NCBI GenBank assembly: GCA_963714055.1
Contig: OY970227.1
Span: 1,488,001 to 1,552,000, forward strand
Length of the DNA: 64,000 nt
Direction of reading: 5' to 3'
Source of the DNA: JACDBE01 sp963714055
GTDB lineage: Bacteria > Actinomycetota > Acidimicrobiia > Spongiisociales > UBA5794
Shown: positions 63,271 to 64,000 of the stretch, piece after piece
Layout: every line of letters begins with the position of its first letter
Numbering within the stretch: position 1 is the first letter of the stretch
The notes under the pieces: model-generated
Told to the model about the DNA's origin: nothing
Seen by the model: only the letters and a program-made list of their open reading frames with translations
Database searches by the model: none
Program-made: the position numbers and the translations under genes

Positions 63271-64000
63271 ATGGTCGCAGCCACCGTCGAGAGCACCTGG
63301 TTCGAGCAGAGGCTCGTCGCCTACCGCAGGATCACCGAAGAGGCGATCGCCCGGTACCTGCCGGACGGCTCCGACCTCTACCTGGGTGCACCGGTGGCCG
63401 ACTACCCGGGGCGCCCCGGCAAGGGTCTCCGACCGGCCCTGTGCCTTGCCACCTGCGAAGCTTTCGGGGGCGACGCCGCCGACGCTCTCCCCGTTGCGGC
63501 CGCCGTCGAGCTGCTCCACAACGCGTTCCTCGTCCACGACGACATCGAGGACGACAGCGAGCTGCGCCGGGGCGGCCCTGCGTTGCACCGCCGCTACGGC
63601 CTGCCGCTGGCGCTCAACGCCGGTGACGCCCTCGCCGTGTACGCGCTGCAAGCGGTGCACGACGCGCGACGCCGGCTCGGGCCCCGGATCGCCGAGCGCG
63701 TCGTCGGCGAGTTCGCCTTCATGGGAAGACAGACCGTCGAAGGCCAGGCGCTGGAACTCGGCTGGCGCATCGACAACCGGCTCGACCTCGACCCGGACGA
63801 CTACCTCGAGCTGATCATGAAGAAGACGTGCTGGTACACGACGGTGCTGCCGCTGCGGATGGGCGCGCTCATCGGCGGCCGGGGCGCCGTCGACCTGGAG
63901 CCGCTCATCGCCTTCGGGTTCAACCTGGGCGCAGCCTTCCAGATCCAGGACGACGTCCTCAACCTCACCGGGGGCGCCGGATACGGCAAGGAGCTCAACG
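63271..64000 (+). CDS. polyprenyl diphosphate synthase (partial, runs off window)
   Basis: Trans-isoprenyl diphosphate synthase (GGPP synthase-like), adding isopentenyl units to allylic diphosphates. First Asp-rich motif HDDIEDDSELRRGGP (DDxxD), and the second is QIQDDVLN with GKEL following. The N-terminal PGKGLRPALCLATCEAFGG is standard. 243 residues are visible; the normal length is about 330-360 aa, so roughly 100 residues lie outside. ATG 63271. Preceded by a stem-loop repeat. Confidence 0.93.
   Translation, partial: MVAATVESTWFEQRLVAYRRITEEAIARYLPDGSDLYLGAPVADYPGRPGKGLRPALCLATCEAFGGDAADALPVAAAVELLHNAFLVHDDIEDDSELRRGGPALHRRYGLPLALNAGDALAVYALQAVHDARRRLGPRIAERVVGEFAFMGRQTVEGQALELGWRIDNRLDLDPDDYLELIMKKTCWYTTVLPLRMGALIGGRGAVDLEPLIAFGFNLGAAFQIQDDVLNLTGGAGYGKELN

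Overview
The window is GC-rich (about 70%) bacterial DNA with dense genes, frequent GTG/TTG starts and many ATGA/GTGA stop-start overlaps. A DevR/DevS-like two-component pair, a DivIVA-like coiled-coil protein, a GT35 alpha-glucan phosphorylase and class III cyclase/ATPase genes suggest a non-model actinobacterium; Acidimicrobiia is a reasonable guess, but no marker gene here proves it. Single-base frameshifts break at least eight otherwise intact genes, most densely in the first 2.5 kb. This looks like uncorrected indels near a contig end rather than true decay.

Layout. 1-4.4 kb: the end of a polysaccharide locus (UDP-GlcNAc 2-epimerase type enzyme, FAD oxidoreductase, NodB-type deacetylase, GT2). 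4.5-9.1 kb: a compact RiPP locus that reads as a lasso peptide cluster. It has a PqqD-like leader-binding protein, a transglutaminase-like B2 protease, an asparagine-synthetase-like cyclase without a glutaminase domain, a 47-aa precursor absent from long-ORF searches, an HPr-kinase-like enzyme, and a divergent nucleotidyltransferase. The precursor ends in serine and a kinase gene follows, so the product is probably phosphorylated on its C-terminal Ser, as in paeninodin-type lasso peptides. 9.1-12.3 kb: a divergent response regulator/histidine kinase pair, an SRPBCC-like protein and a secreted SGNH-like protein. 12.4-24.9 kb: metabolic operons on the minus strand (sat-cysC, cysQ, glgP, ABC-F; then aldolase, pckA and a 1194-aa alanine-rich coiled-coil protein).

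25-51.5 kb is a large Wzx/Wzy-type surface-polysaccharide locus. It holds an initiating sugar-phosphate transferase, flippase, polymerase and Wzz-like protein, many GT2/GT4/GT8 transferases and a translationally coupled sugar-nucleotide operon (WbpB/WbpD/WbpE-like oxidoreductase, acyltransferase and aminotransferase, an epimerase, and a second aminotransferase plus PglD-like acetyltransferase). It also holds a secreted beta-helix/RTX protein and a NodB-like protein. Two oddities are a Gfo/Idh oxidoreductase fused to a degenerate receiver domain and a GT4-GT2 fusion. The phosphohexomutase at 51.6-53.3 kb probably supplies sugar phosphates.

53.3-64 kb: an intergenic region with two kinds of structured repeats, a pirin, then a co-directional block: an unrecognised protein overlapping a cyclase/AAA-ATPase sensor, a flavoprotein, three small unknown proteins and the start of a polyprenyl diphosphate synthase running off the window. 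No rRNA, tRNA, CRISPR array, transposase or phage gene was recognised.
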